Assembly: GCA_964441275.1 (NCBI GenBank)
Contig: CAYTUG010000002.1
Span: 62,001-126,000, forward strand
Source of the DNA: SZUA-584 sp964441275
GTDB taxonomy: Bacteria > Bacillota > Clostridia > Christensenellales > SZUA-584
Length of the DNA: 64,000 nt
Reading direction: 5' to 3'
Numbering within the stretch: the stretch's first letter is position 1; every line of letters begins with the position of its first letter. The position numbers and the translations under genes are program-made. Positions 1 to 7,353 of this stretch are shown piece after piece. The notes under the pieces were generated by a model. The model did not search any database, had not been told where the DNA came from, and worked only from the letters and a program-made list of their open reading frames with translations.

Positions 1-294
1 AAACAAACTTGACTTTATGCACGCATATGCGTTGCCTGCCGCTTCTGCAAGCAGCTCGCAAATAAGAGCTCTGTATTCTTGCAAGATTTTTATGTCTGCT
101 TTTTCCTTAAGACTTTCACCTTTTTTAAATATCCTTTCCTGAAGGTCGTTTACATAATGGAAGTATTCTTTTTCGTTGTGCTCGTTCATCTGGCGGTGAA
201 AAGGCATATTCGAACCGGAGGCGGAACTTTTGCCCGCAACAGCGTGATGTTCGTTTATCCCCGGCAAACCGCGCCTTACATCAGCAATCTTCAT
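1..294 (-). CDS. YaaR/DUF327-like protein (partial, cut by window edge)
   Basis: An open frame of 98 codons runs off the left edge without a stop. I placed the start at the ATG at 294 because GGGGAAG lies 5 nt upstream; an in-frame ATG at 315 has no such site. The product starts MKIADVRRGLPG. Its charged helical middle (ERIFKKGESLKEKADIKIL) followed by EYRALICELLAEAAGNA resembles the YaaR (DUF327) family. That family often sits in Firmicute flagellar loci but has no firm function. The frame directly follows the flgN-like gene, so it is probably the next gene of the flagellar operon. The C-terminus is not visible, so the family call is tentative. Confidence 0.55.
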   Translation of the reverse strand, partial: MKIADVRRGLPGINEHHAVAGKSSASGSNMPFHRQMNEHNEKEYFHYVNDLQERIFKKGESLKEKADIKILQEYRALICELLAEAAGNAYACIKSSLF

Positions 295-320
295 CAATAC
301 TTCCCCAATACTCATGCAGT

Positions 321-722
321 TTATTTTTTGGCATCAACGTAAAACGCATCTTCTTGATTTTTAGAATAATTTGCGCTTTTTTTGTTGTCATTGATGCTTT
401 TTATCTGCTGTTTGTACCATTTTATCTTGTTCGATGCAAGCTGTGCATTTTCCTTGTCGGCTTTAAGGATTTCCTGGATAATATCTTGTATCTGCTTTTT
501 AAGATCATTGATTTCGCCGCCGCCCTTAGCGTCAAGTTCGCGCTCGATACTGACCAGCCCGGATATTTTTTCAATAATAGCCTGACGGTTTTTAATACCT
601 TTTTCGAAATCATCAATACGGTCGGCATTTAATAATACCTTAAACTGCTTCGTCAGTTCAAGCATTTTAATAAGCAATTTTTTTTTCTGCTTAAGTATTG
701 ACAGTATATCGCTTGTATCCAT
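321..722 (-). CDS. FlgN-like flagellar export chaperone
   Basis: The 133-residue product is almost wholly helical and charged, with heptad-like stretches between about residues 5 and 110 and no membrane segment. This is the usual size and build of FlgN/FliT-type chaperones, which hold hook-associated proteins before secretion. Sequence identity in this family is low, so context carries the call: the ATG at 722 abuts the stop of fliS (723-725), and fliD lies just beyond. No independent ribosome site is obvious, so translational coupling to fliS is likely. A FliT-type chaperone is the main alternative. Confidence 0.6.
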   Translation of the reverse strand: MDTSDILSILKQKKKLLIKMLELTKQFKVLLNADRIDDFEKGIKNRQAIIEKISGLVSIERELDAKGGGEINDLKKQIQDIIQEILKADKENAQLASNKIKWYKQQIKSINDNKKSANYSKNQEDAFYVDAKK

Positions 723-1130
723 TTAGGACTCGCTTTCGTATTCCCTATACGCATCGTGTTTTTGTTGTTTTTGCACTTTAACCCAAGAATCGCGCAATGC
801 CGCAAGTATTTCAACTATCGGCTCAATTGCGCCGGCATCTTTCTTTATATTTATTAAACTGATTTGGCGGTTTATAAACTCATATAATGACATAAGTTCA
901 TTAGATATGCTGTAGCTAAAATCAAGCCCGTTAATAAGCTCGGAAATAATCTCCTGCGCTTTATGCAAGTTTAAATTAGCCGTCTCAAAATCTTTACCGT
1001 TAATCGCAACGCCCGCTAACTTTAACTGCTTAATGCAGCCGCTGTACAGCATAACAATAAGTTCCAGAGGGCTTGCCATTAAAATATCGTGCTTTTTGTA
1101 TTGCCGGTAAGGGTTTAACATGGCGTTCAT
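723..1130 (-). CDS. fliS: Flagellar export chaperone FliS
   Basis: FliS binds the C-terminus of flagellin in the cytoplasm and keeps it unfolded for export. The 135-residue length fits. The N-terminal NPYRQYKKHDILMASPLEL block and the following LIVMLYSGCIKQL helix are the family signature: a Tyr-rich start, then an A/S-P-x-x-L motif, then an L-x-x-x-L-Y-D/S-G-like helix. AGGAG stands 8 nt before the ATG at 1130. It lies directly between fliD and the flgN-like gene, the usual Firmicute order. No flagellin gene is in the window. Confidence 0.93.
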   Translation of the reverse strand: MNAMLNPYRQYKKHDILMASPLELIVMLYSGCIKQLKLAGVAINGKDFETANLNLHKAQEIISELINGLDFSYSISNELMSLYEFINRQISLINIKKDAGAIEPIVEILAALRDSWVKVQKQQKHDAYREYESES

Positions 1131-1159
1131 TTCATTTGCTCCTTTATACAGTAACTTGT

Positions 1160-2692
1160 TTACCTATTGTTTACCCATGAATTTGTCATGGTCGTCAGCC
1201 AATTTTGCTGATTATAAAGAGACGAAAGCGCTTTTTCCATAATTGTATACTTTCTCCACAGCGCTGTTTCCTTGTCCGCCAACTTATCGGCAAGCATGCT
1301 GAATTTATCCTTTGAATCGCTTATCTGTTTATCAAGCCCGGCAAGGGTGTTGTTGGTAGCTTTTTGAGTATAGGAAGCCAATGCATCAGATATGCGCATC
1401 ACAAGCCCGGAACCTGCAAACTTTTGTGTCCCGTCCTCAAGCGGGTTTTTAATAAACAGCTCTTTTACCAAATCCGGATTCTTTTCCAGCGCCGCCCGTA
1501 ATTTATCTTGGTCGACATTTATCTTGCCCCGCTCGGTATATAGGCTTGTATTTAACCCAATTGAGGAAGGCGATACCCCCAACCCTTCAACGGCGGCTGA
1601 GAACGCGCTTCTCAAACCGTTTAACAATGAAGATAAGCTTGCATCGTTTTGCAACAGCCCGCTTTTAGCTTTGTCTTCCCACAGTTTAACGTCTTTTTCG
1701 TTCATCTGTTCTTTTTGCGCGTCGGTTAAAGGTTGATACGCGCGATACGTTTTTTCGCTTATCAGGCTCTGAAGTTTTTCAATCAGCGTATTATACTCGT
1801 CAATAAAAGCCATGACCTTTTCAACCGTGGCATCTGCATTGCTGTCCACTGTAAACGATATTGCAGTGTTTGTAGTATCTTTTAGCGTGTATGTGATTCC
1901 GTCTATTGTAAAACTGTTTGTTGCCCTTTCGACAGTTATATCTTCAATAGACATTATTGCATTCTTGCCGTTTACAATGCCTTCAGATATCCCAAAAGCA
2001 CCGTCTTGCAAGCCCGGCGAACCAAACACATTGCCGCTAAGGTTCACAATATTAACTTCGCTATCGCTTCCTGTTGTTTTCGATGTTATTGTAAACCCTT
2101 TCGTCAAGCTGCTGTATCCTATCCTCACCCCCGCTTCGGAAGAATTTATGGCGTTAAACACTTCCGTTAACGTTGAATCTTCGGTGAACACAAATGTTTC
2201 GCCGTTAATTGAAAACGAAACCTCGCCGTCTTCAAATTCGAGAGAGTTTGTAAACTGCACATCTTTAAGCGACGCGCTAAGGTTAATCTTTTCACCCGCA
2301 AAAGCGCCCGTGCTTTTTACGCAAGCCTGCGAGGCTAACTGGGTTACGTTGTTTATCGTAAGTTTACCGGTAAACGCGTTAGCGCCGGCGCTTACAGACA
2401 CGGCACTGTTGGACGATAGCATTGAAACGGAATAAATACTGTATGCGGATGATGAAAGCATATTTCTTGACGAGTTCAAAACGCTTAAATTATTTTCTCT
2501 GAATTTGCGTATCAGCGAATTCACTTCCCGCAGCGCATCGGCCTTCCAATTAAGCTTTGTTGTCAGTTGCTCTTGTTTGTCAAGCTTGAGCTGATTTGCT
2601 TTGAGCAAACTATCAACGATAGTGCCGGTATCAAGGCCCGATGATAGCCCCGAGAGCCGCAACACCGACGGGTTTATTTGATTAATAGCCAT
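1160..2692 (-). CDS. fliD: Flagellar hook-associated protein 2 (filament cap)
   Basis: FliD forms the cap at the filament tip under which flagellin subunits fold. The 510-residue product has the FliD N-terminal domain, with SGLSSGLDTGTIVDSLL near residues 15-31 and a coiled stretch to about 75. A variable, beta-rich middle runs from about 100 to 260. The FliD C-terminal domain carries FIDEYNTLIEKLQSL, a DASLSSLLNGLRSAF block and a C-terminal coiled coil ending LYNQQNWLTTM. AAGGAGG lies about 9 nt before the ATG at 2692. fliS follows after about 30 bp, giving the standard fliD-fliS pair. Confidence 0.95.
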   Translation of the reverse strand: MAINQINPSVLRLSGLSSGLDTGTIVDSLLKANQLKLDKQEQLTTKLNWKADALREVNSLIRKFRENNLSVLNSSRNMLSSSAYSIYSVSMLSSNSAVSVSAGANAFTGKLTINNVTQLASQACVKSTGAFAGEKINLSASLKDVQFTNSLEFEDGEVSFSINGETFVFTEDSTLTEVFNAINSSEAGVRIGYSSLTKGFTITSKTTGSDSEVNIVNLSGNVFGSPGLQDGAFGISEGIVNGKNAIMSIEDITVERATNSFTIDGITYTLKDTTNTAISFTVDSNADATVEKVMAFIDEYNTLIEKLQSLISEKTYRAYQPLTDAQKEQMNEKDVKLWEDKAKSGLLQNDASLSSLLNGLRSAFSAAVEGLGVSPSSIGLNTSLYTERGKINVDQDKLRAALEKNPDLVKELFIKNPLEDGTQKFAGSGLVMRISDALASYTQKATNNTLAGLDKQISDSKDKFSMLADKLADKETALWRKYTIMEKALSSLYNQQNWLTTMTNSWVNNR

Positions 2693-2726
2693 AGCTAAAA
2701 ACCTCCTTCATATACATTATCCGCGC

Positions 2727-3584
2727 CTACCTGTGTGCAAAATAAACAACTTTAGAAAGGCTCGATTTTTTATAGATAGACTTTATTGAAGCGTAGCTTG
2801 TAAGCTTGCACCCAGCTTGCGCAATCGTAACGCCCCTTTTGGGGTTATACAAACCGTCGGCCGAAGGGCACACCATCTGCACATGTCCGCTTTTGCCGCT
2901 TCTTTTCAGCGTTGCTACCACCGGCTGACCTTGGTTAGCAAGCATCTGTGCTTCGCTTTCGCTCACCGGATACCAACCATATGTTGCGCCGTGTTTATGC
3001 AGCCAGTTATATATACCGTTTGCCGAAAGCTCACGCGCACCCGATAGCTTTGGGTATTGCATGGGCGCGCCGGTTTTCGGATTGATGTAATGCGGAATTT
3101 GCGCACCCATCGCGCTGGTTACATCCCATACAAAAATATTGCAATACGTGTCCCCGCGACCTTTCTTGTTTACTGCATAACGCGGATTAGTCTCTACCGA
3201 AAATTGTGCTATCACCCTGTTGTATAAAGCAGCCGATCTGTTATAAGCAAAACTGTATATGGCCGGGGTAACCGGCTTAGACGCGGCTACAGGAGTTTTT
3301 GCTTTCACGGGCATGCTGTATGGCGTATCTTGCTTGCGCTGCAGTGCCATCGCATTGCTAAGACCTAACAGCATAGCGTTTGACCCTGCGCCCATCAACG
3401 AAAGCAAGAACAGTGACGTTAAGCCGCTCGATGTAAATCCGTTGGCAGAATAAGCGTTCGTTCCTCCTGTTTGCATACTTTGATTAAGAATCCCGGCAAA
3501 CGTTCCAACGCTTTGCGCCCGATCCTTCTGATTGAGCATTCTTAACATGGCGGCCTGCGCCGCCGTTACGCCGTATGCAGTCAT
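2727..3584 (-). CDS. CHAP/NlpC-like cysteine hydrolase in the flagellar operon
   Basis: The product of about 285 residues has a low-complexity N-terminal half (AYGVTAAQAAMLRML, then Ala/Ser/Gly-rich) with no clear signal peptide. The C-terminal half reads like a papain-fold amidase: GDTYCNIFVWDVTSAMG holds the candidate nucleophile Cys, and KSGHVQMVCP holds the candidate His. Such domains cut peptide bonds or amides in peptidoglycan. It lies between the flhB-like gene and fliD, so a role in opening the wall for the flagellum or as an export substrate is possible, but this is inference. The ATG at 3584 has AAAGGG upstream. A GTG at 3620 is also in frame but lacks a properly spaced site. Confidence 0.6.
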   Translation of the reverse strand: MTAYGVTAAQAAMLRMLNQKDRAQSVGTFAGILNQSMQTGGTNAYSANGFTSSGLTSLFLLSLMGAGSNAMLLGLSNAMALQRKQDTPYSMPVKAKTPVAASKPVTPAIYSFAYNRSAALYNRVIAQFSVETNPRYAVNKKGRGDTYCNIFVWDVTSAMGAQIPHYINPKTGAPMQYPKLSGARELSANGIYNWLHKHGATYGWYPVSESEAQMLANQGQPVVATLKRSGKSGHVQMVCPSADGLYNPKRGVTIAQAGCKLTSYASIKSIYKKSSLSKVVYFAHR

Positions 3585-3625
3585 TGCAACCCTTTCAAAT
3601 AAACGTTTATTATATATCACCTTAA

Positions 3626-3922
3626 TTATTCAATTCCAAACCTTGAGCCGTATCTTTTATCAATGCTGCTGATAAAACTTAGTATCTCCGCAACGGCTTG
3701 GTACATAATTTCCGGAATCTGATCGCCCACGCTTAACTTTTGCAGCACCTTGGACAGTTTTTCATCCGCAACAACATGAACATTTTCCTCCTGTGCGGTC
3801 TCAATCATTTTTTCTGCAACATGACCTTTGCCAAGCGCTAATATATATGGCGCACTGTCTGACTGTGCATTATATTTTAGTGCGGCCGCCTCCCGCATCT
3901 TTTCTTTTTTATCTTTGTTCAT
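3626..3922 (-). CDS. FlhB-like cytoplasmic-domain protein (YlqH/FlhX type)
   Basis: The 98-residue product matches only the cytoplasmic C-terminal part of the export switch protein FlhB. AAALKYNAQSDSAPYILALG corresponds to the FlhB region just after its autocleavage site, and HVVADEKLSKVL to the FlhB stretch that usually reads with a P near I-P-E-x-L. There are no membrane helices. Such stand-alone FlhB tails (YlqH in Bacillus) can partly replace the FlhB C-terminal fragment. Its ATG overlaps the stop of the upstream FliK-like gene as ATGA, so the pair is translationally coupled. This mirrors the ylqG-ylqH arrangement. Confidence 0.8.
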   Translation of the reverse strand: MNKDKKEKMREAAALKYNAQSDSAPYILALGKGHVAEKMIETAQEENVHVVADEKLSKVLQKLSVGDQIPEIMYQAVAEILSFISSIDKRYGSRFGIE

Positions 3923-5574
3923 ATTCTTATATCTATACCGGCTCCTGCATCAGCTTGCATCATCAACCGCTGTTGCGCATTAAGCATCGTGGTGTTAGAC
4001 TCAAGCTTCCCTATATTGATATTTACCGCCGAGAACCCCAACCGCCGCATAGCTTCTTTGAGCAGATTTATCTCTTCCGGCAATTGGTTTTCGATGCTTA
4101 TATCCTCCAAATACATTGTAACCGTCAATTCGGTGCTATTCGTTTTTATTAAAGCCTCAACCCGCCCTATGTGCTGCGTGTCTATTCCGATTAATATTAT
4201 AAAGCTTTCGTTTTCCGCTCTTTTTTTTCTTTGCCTGTAAACGTAAAGCTCGGCGGTTGCACAAAAACCGTCAGGATATAACAACGGTATAGCCAAATGG
4301 TCAAAATGCTTGATTTGTGCCGAAAGTTCAATCAATTTTTCGGCAGACTCAAGCTTTCGCATTAATATATCCTTATTAGTTATATCGTGTCTTGCTATCG
4401 AAATCTTTAATTGTTTGAGTTGCCCGGCAAGCTTAACGGCTGATTTTTTTATATTTGCCGCAAGATTATCTTTTTCACCTAAATCAACAAATAACGACCC
4501 TATCTTATCCGACACACTCCGCCTCATTTCAACATCTTTAGTTCCTTTTGATATGGCAGAATTCTCAACCGCGCCGGCGTCCGCTTTGGCGTCCGCTTCA
4601 ATGGAAGCGCCTTTTTCAATGTCTGTTTGTATTATGTTTTCTTCACCCTCGGTCAAAAAGCCCAAACTGCCGGGCTCATATGCTTCGTTCTCTTCGATTA
4701 TGCCTGCCACCTGATTCTTGGCAGTTACCCTTTGCTCCAAAACCGATTGCGCTTGTTGGTCATGTTTGTCACCCGTTGTTTGCCGCATTCCCGCATGTGT
4801 AGCGCCCTTTCGAATATTGTCCGATGTGCCCGTATCGTCCATTTTGGCGAGCGCAGGTTGGCTTTTTTGCGGCTTTGCATACTCTGTTTTATCCGTAACA
4901 GTCCCTTGTTCCGCCGCGCCCTTTTGGGTGTGTGTTTTAACGGTAAGCACATCAATTGCCCGGCCGTTTTTCTCACGCACATAGCCGTTATCTTCGCGCT
5001 TAACATCATTTGCGGTTTGCAAGCCTTTATCAGGTATATAGGCAGCCCGGTTACCGGCTTGGTTTGTTTCGGGCTGTTCTGTCACAATCTTTAAGTCGGC
5101 AAGCAGCTTGCCAATATTTGTTGCAAATTTAGAAAACATTGTAACCGTCTCAATATTGCGCTGCGTGGCGCTTATATCATTTTCAGACAAAAATTTCGCA
5201 ACGTTGGGCTCCGTGCCGGGGTTTCTTTTCATTATGTTAAGGGCTTCCCGCAAAGTACGCGCATCTGCCTCAAAACCAGGCATGTTTTTATCAACGCTAT
5301 TGCTGTTTGCAAAACTTCTCGTGATGTCCACAATTCGCAGCACATATCGGCCGTTGCTTGCCTCGTCGACAATTGTTTCCACAAAATCTCCCACTGAAAC
5401 CGGAATCTTATTTAACAGCCTCGCAGCAAATTGCAATCCGTCCCGGCTTTTTAGCAAAACCTCTTCACCGTCAATGCTAAGAACTTGGGCGATCAAAATG
5501 TCTTTAGGATTTAACCCCTGCGCGCGAAAATTATCTAATAAATTTTTTATGGTTCCCGTTTGTTCGATTCTCAT
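3919..5574 (-). CDS. FliK-like hook-length control / YlqG-type protein
   Basis: The product of about 551 residues has a structured N-terminus (about 1-90), where a beta-rich stretch reads KDILIAQVLSIDGEEVLLKS. A long hydrophilic, Gln/Lys/Asp-rich middle follows (about 170-350). The C-terminal region contains LLYPDGFCATAELYVYRQ, IDTQHIGRVEALIK, and LLKEAMRRLGFSAVNINIG. This layout, with a disordered centre and a C-terminal substrate-switch-like domain, fits the FliK/YlqG class. Coupling to a stand-alone FlhB tail supports the call. I chose the ATG at 5574 because AAGGCGG lies upstream; an in-frame GTG at 5598 precedes it. It is the first gene of the visible minus-strand flagellar operon. Confidence 0.65.
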   Translation of the reverse strand: MRIEQTGTIKNLLDNFRAQGLNPKDILIAQVLSIDGEEVLLKSRDGLQFAARLLNKIPVSVGDFVETIVDEASNGRYVLRIVDITRSFANSNSVDKNMPGFEADARTLREALNIMKRNPGTEPNVAKFLSENDISATQRNIETVTMFSKFATNIGKLLADLKIVTEQPETNQAGNRAAYIPDKGLQTANDVKREDNGYVREKNGRAIDVLTVKTHTQKGAAEQGTVTDKTEYAKPQKSQPALAKMDDTGTSDNIRKGATHAGMRQTTGDKHDQQAQSVLEQRVTAKNQVAGIIEENEAYEPGSLGFLTEGEENIIQTDIEKGASIEADAKADAGAVENSAISKGTKDVEMRRSVSDKIGSLFVDLGEKDNLAANIKKSAVKLAGQLKQLKISIARHDITNKDILMRKLESAEKLIELSAQIKHFDHLAIPLLYPDGFCATAELYVYRQRKKRAENESFIILIGIDTQHIGRVEALIKTNSTELTVTMYLEDISIENQLPEEINLLKEAMRRLGFSAVNINIGKLESNTTMLNAQQRLMMQADAGAGIDIRI

Positions 5575-5752
5575 TATTTTTTTCCGCCTTTTTAACACAA
5601 TAAACGTTTCTTACCATGTTTTTCTGTTTATATTTCTTATGTTGCGGTGTTTTGCTTCTATTTTTATATATCGGATTTTTTGTCGGTTTCGTCAATGCTC
5701 AAAAAATTCTTGAAATAGAGCGCAACAGATTTTTCTACAAGGCGGTCAACTT

Positions 5753-6379
5753 ATGTTCAATCTCGAGGGTTTACCGAGCAACCAACTTGACTTTCTTCGC
5801 GAACTTGAAAACATAGGCGCTGGTCATGCGGTAACGGCTCTTTCAGTCATGCTTGGAGGAAATGTTGAGCTTCGGGTTCCAAAAGCTCAGTTTTGCGCGT
5901 ACAACCAGATTTGCGATTTGCTTAAAGGGCCGGAAAATGTTGTCGCCGGTCTATTGGTTGGAATATCAGAAGATTTAAACGGTTATATATTGCTTGTGCT
6001 CGACAAACCCGATGCGCATATGCTAACAAATATGCTTTTGGGGGAACTGCCCGACATAAGCGGTGAAGAAATCGCCAATTTAAGCGAATTGCAGGTATCC
6101 GCTTTAAAGGAGGTTTCTAATATACTTATCGGGTCTTACCTTACCGCCATTTCCGCATTGACGGATTTTCACATCCTTGCTTCGGTGCCTGAGTTGGTTA
6201 TAGATATGGCGGGCGCAGTAATGAACCTTCTTGTTTCTGCCTATGGAGAATACGGAGAAGGAGTTCTGTTTATGGAAACAGAATTCGTTATATCTGAGCG
6301 AAGTTTATTTGGGCGGTTCTTTCTAATACCCGATGTTGATTCTTATAATAAATTGATGGCGCAGATGGGACTCATATGA
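5753..6379 (+). CDS. cheC: Chemotaxis protein CheC (CheY-P phosphatase)
   Basis: CheC removes phosphate from CheY-P and binds CheD in Bacillus-type adaptation. The 208-residue product carries both half-sites expected of a CheC. One is ELENIGAGHAVTALS near residue 17 and the other is ALKEVSNILIGSYLTAIS in the second half, each with the Glu and Asn used in dephosphorylation. AAGGCGG lies 7 nt before the ATG. The stop overlaps cheD as ATGA, and cheY and cheA follow. The gene is divergent from the flagellar operon across about 180 bp. Confidence 0.93.
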   Translation: MFNLEGLPSNQLDFLRELENIGAGHAVTALSVMLGGNVELRVPKAQFCAYNQICDLLKGPENVVAGLLVGISEDLNGYILLVLDKPDAHMLTNMLLGELPDISGEEIANLSELQVSALKEVSNILIGSYLTAISALTDFHILASVPELVIDMAGAVMNLLVSAYGEYGEGVLFMETEFVISERSLFGRFFLIPDVDSYNKLMAQMGLI

Positions 6380-6900
6380 AAGCGTATGCACAGCCCGTAA
6401 AAAACGATGATGCGGCGAACGTGTTTACAATCGGCATCGCGGAATATAAAATAGCTAGTGCGCCGGACAAAATTGTTACCCTTGGGCTTGGCTCGTGCAT
6501 CGGGCTTGTGCTTTTCGACTCGGTTGTTAAAATAGCCGGCATGGTGCATATAATGCTGCCTTGCGCTAAAGAATCGTTGAATGTTGTTAATCGTTTCAAG
6601 TTTGCGGACACCGCCATTGAGGATATGATAGGTTTGATGGTCTCTGCAGGCGCGGCGCAAAATAGGCTTAAGGCAAAAATGGCAGGCGGGGCGCACATGT
6701 TTAACACATCCAGTGCGTTAAACATTTTAAATGTCGGGCAAAGAAATGCAGCGATGTGCAAAAAGGTATTAAAAGAGAATAATATTGCGCTGTGCGGCGA
6801 TGATATTGGCGGCAGCTCCGGCCGCTCAATTGAATTCTGTTGCCAAACGTGCATGTTATCTGTGCGCACGGCTATACCACAAGGTTTTTTGTCTATCTAA
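6376..6900 (+). CDS. cheD: Chemoreceptor glutamine deamidase CheD
   Basis: CheD deamidates glutamines on methyl-accepting receptors and is regulated by CheC. The 174-residue product has the catalytic Cys in TLGLGSCIGLVLFD and the His in IAGMVHIMLP, with a later GGAHMF and NDDIGGSSGRS-like segment, as in the family. Its start overlaps cheC, which suggests balanced production of the two partners. A short perfect hairpin follows its stop. Confidence 0.93.
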   Translation: MKAYAQPVKNDDAANVFTIGIAEYKIASAPDKIVTLGLGSCIGLVLFDSVVKIAGMVHIMLPCAKESLNVVNRFKFADTAIEDMIGLMVSAGAAQNRLKAKMAGGAHMFNTSSALNILNVGQRNAAMCKKVLKENNIALCGDDIGGSSGRSIEFCCQTCMLSVRTAIPQGFLSI

Positions 6901-6901
6901 C

Positions 6902-6915
6902 CGCCGGAAACGGCG
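6902..6915 (+). other. Small GNRA-loop hairpin between cheD and cheY
   Basis: CGCCG-GAAA-CGGCG forms a 5-bp stem with a GAAA tetraloop right after the cheD stop. No T-run follows, so it is not a standard terminator. It may mark or protect an mRNA end inside the che operon. Confidence 0.45.
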
Positions 6916-6961
6916 TTAAATAACAGCAATATATTTTACCTTATATAGGAGGTTTAGCAAA

Positions 6962-7318
6962 ATGAAGAAGGTTCTGATAGTCGACGATGCTGCATTTATG
7001 AGAGTATCAATAAAGAATATGCTCGGTAAAAACGGGTTCGAAGTCGTCGGCGAAGCGGAAAACGGCAAGGTTGCCATTCAAAAGTATCAAGATCTTTCGC
7101 CTGATGTCGTGACAATGGATATTACAATGCCTGAAATGGATGGACTTACCAGCCTTAAAAAAATATTGGCTATCGACCCTAATGCAAACGTAATAATGAT
7201 TTCCGCTATGGGTCAGGAGAGTATGGTAAGAGAAGCTGTCCTTTCCGGCGCTAAGGGTTTTATTGTTAAACCGTTTAAAGAAGATGTTATTGTCGCGGCG
7301 TTTAATAATTTGCCGTAA
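6962..7318 (+). CDS. cheY: Chemotaxis response regulator CheY
   Basis: This is a single receiver domain of 118 residues without an output domain. The acidic pocket is VDDAA (D8, D9) and the phospho-acceptor is D53 in TMDITMPEMDG. The switch residues are S in MISAMG and K in VKPFKED. It is phosphorylated by CheA and binds the flagellar motor switch. AGGAGG lies 9 nt before the ATG. It sits between cheD and cheA. Confidence 0.95.
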   Translation: MKKVLIVDDAAFMRVSIKNMLGKNGFEVVGEAENGKVAIQKYQDLSPDVVTMDITMPEMDGLTSLKKILAIDPNANVIMISAMGQESMVREAVLSGAKGFIVKPFKEDVIVAAFNNLP

Positions 7319-7353
7319 ACCCTATCAAAAGTTATAGGAAAGAAGGAAGTGCA

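Noticed and set aside
1812..2435. A 207-codon plus-strand frame inside fliD
   Set aside because: It is antisense to a clearly recognisable fliD and has no ribosome site; a shadow frame.
5616..5816. A 66-codon plus-strand frame with a membrane-like start, overlapping the cheC start
   Set aside because: No ribosome site before its ATG, and it overlaps cheC by 64 bp, while cheC has a clear AAGGCGG site.
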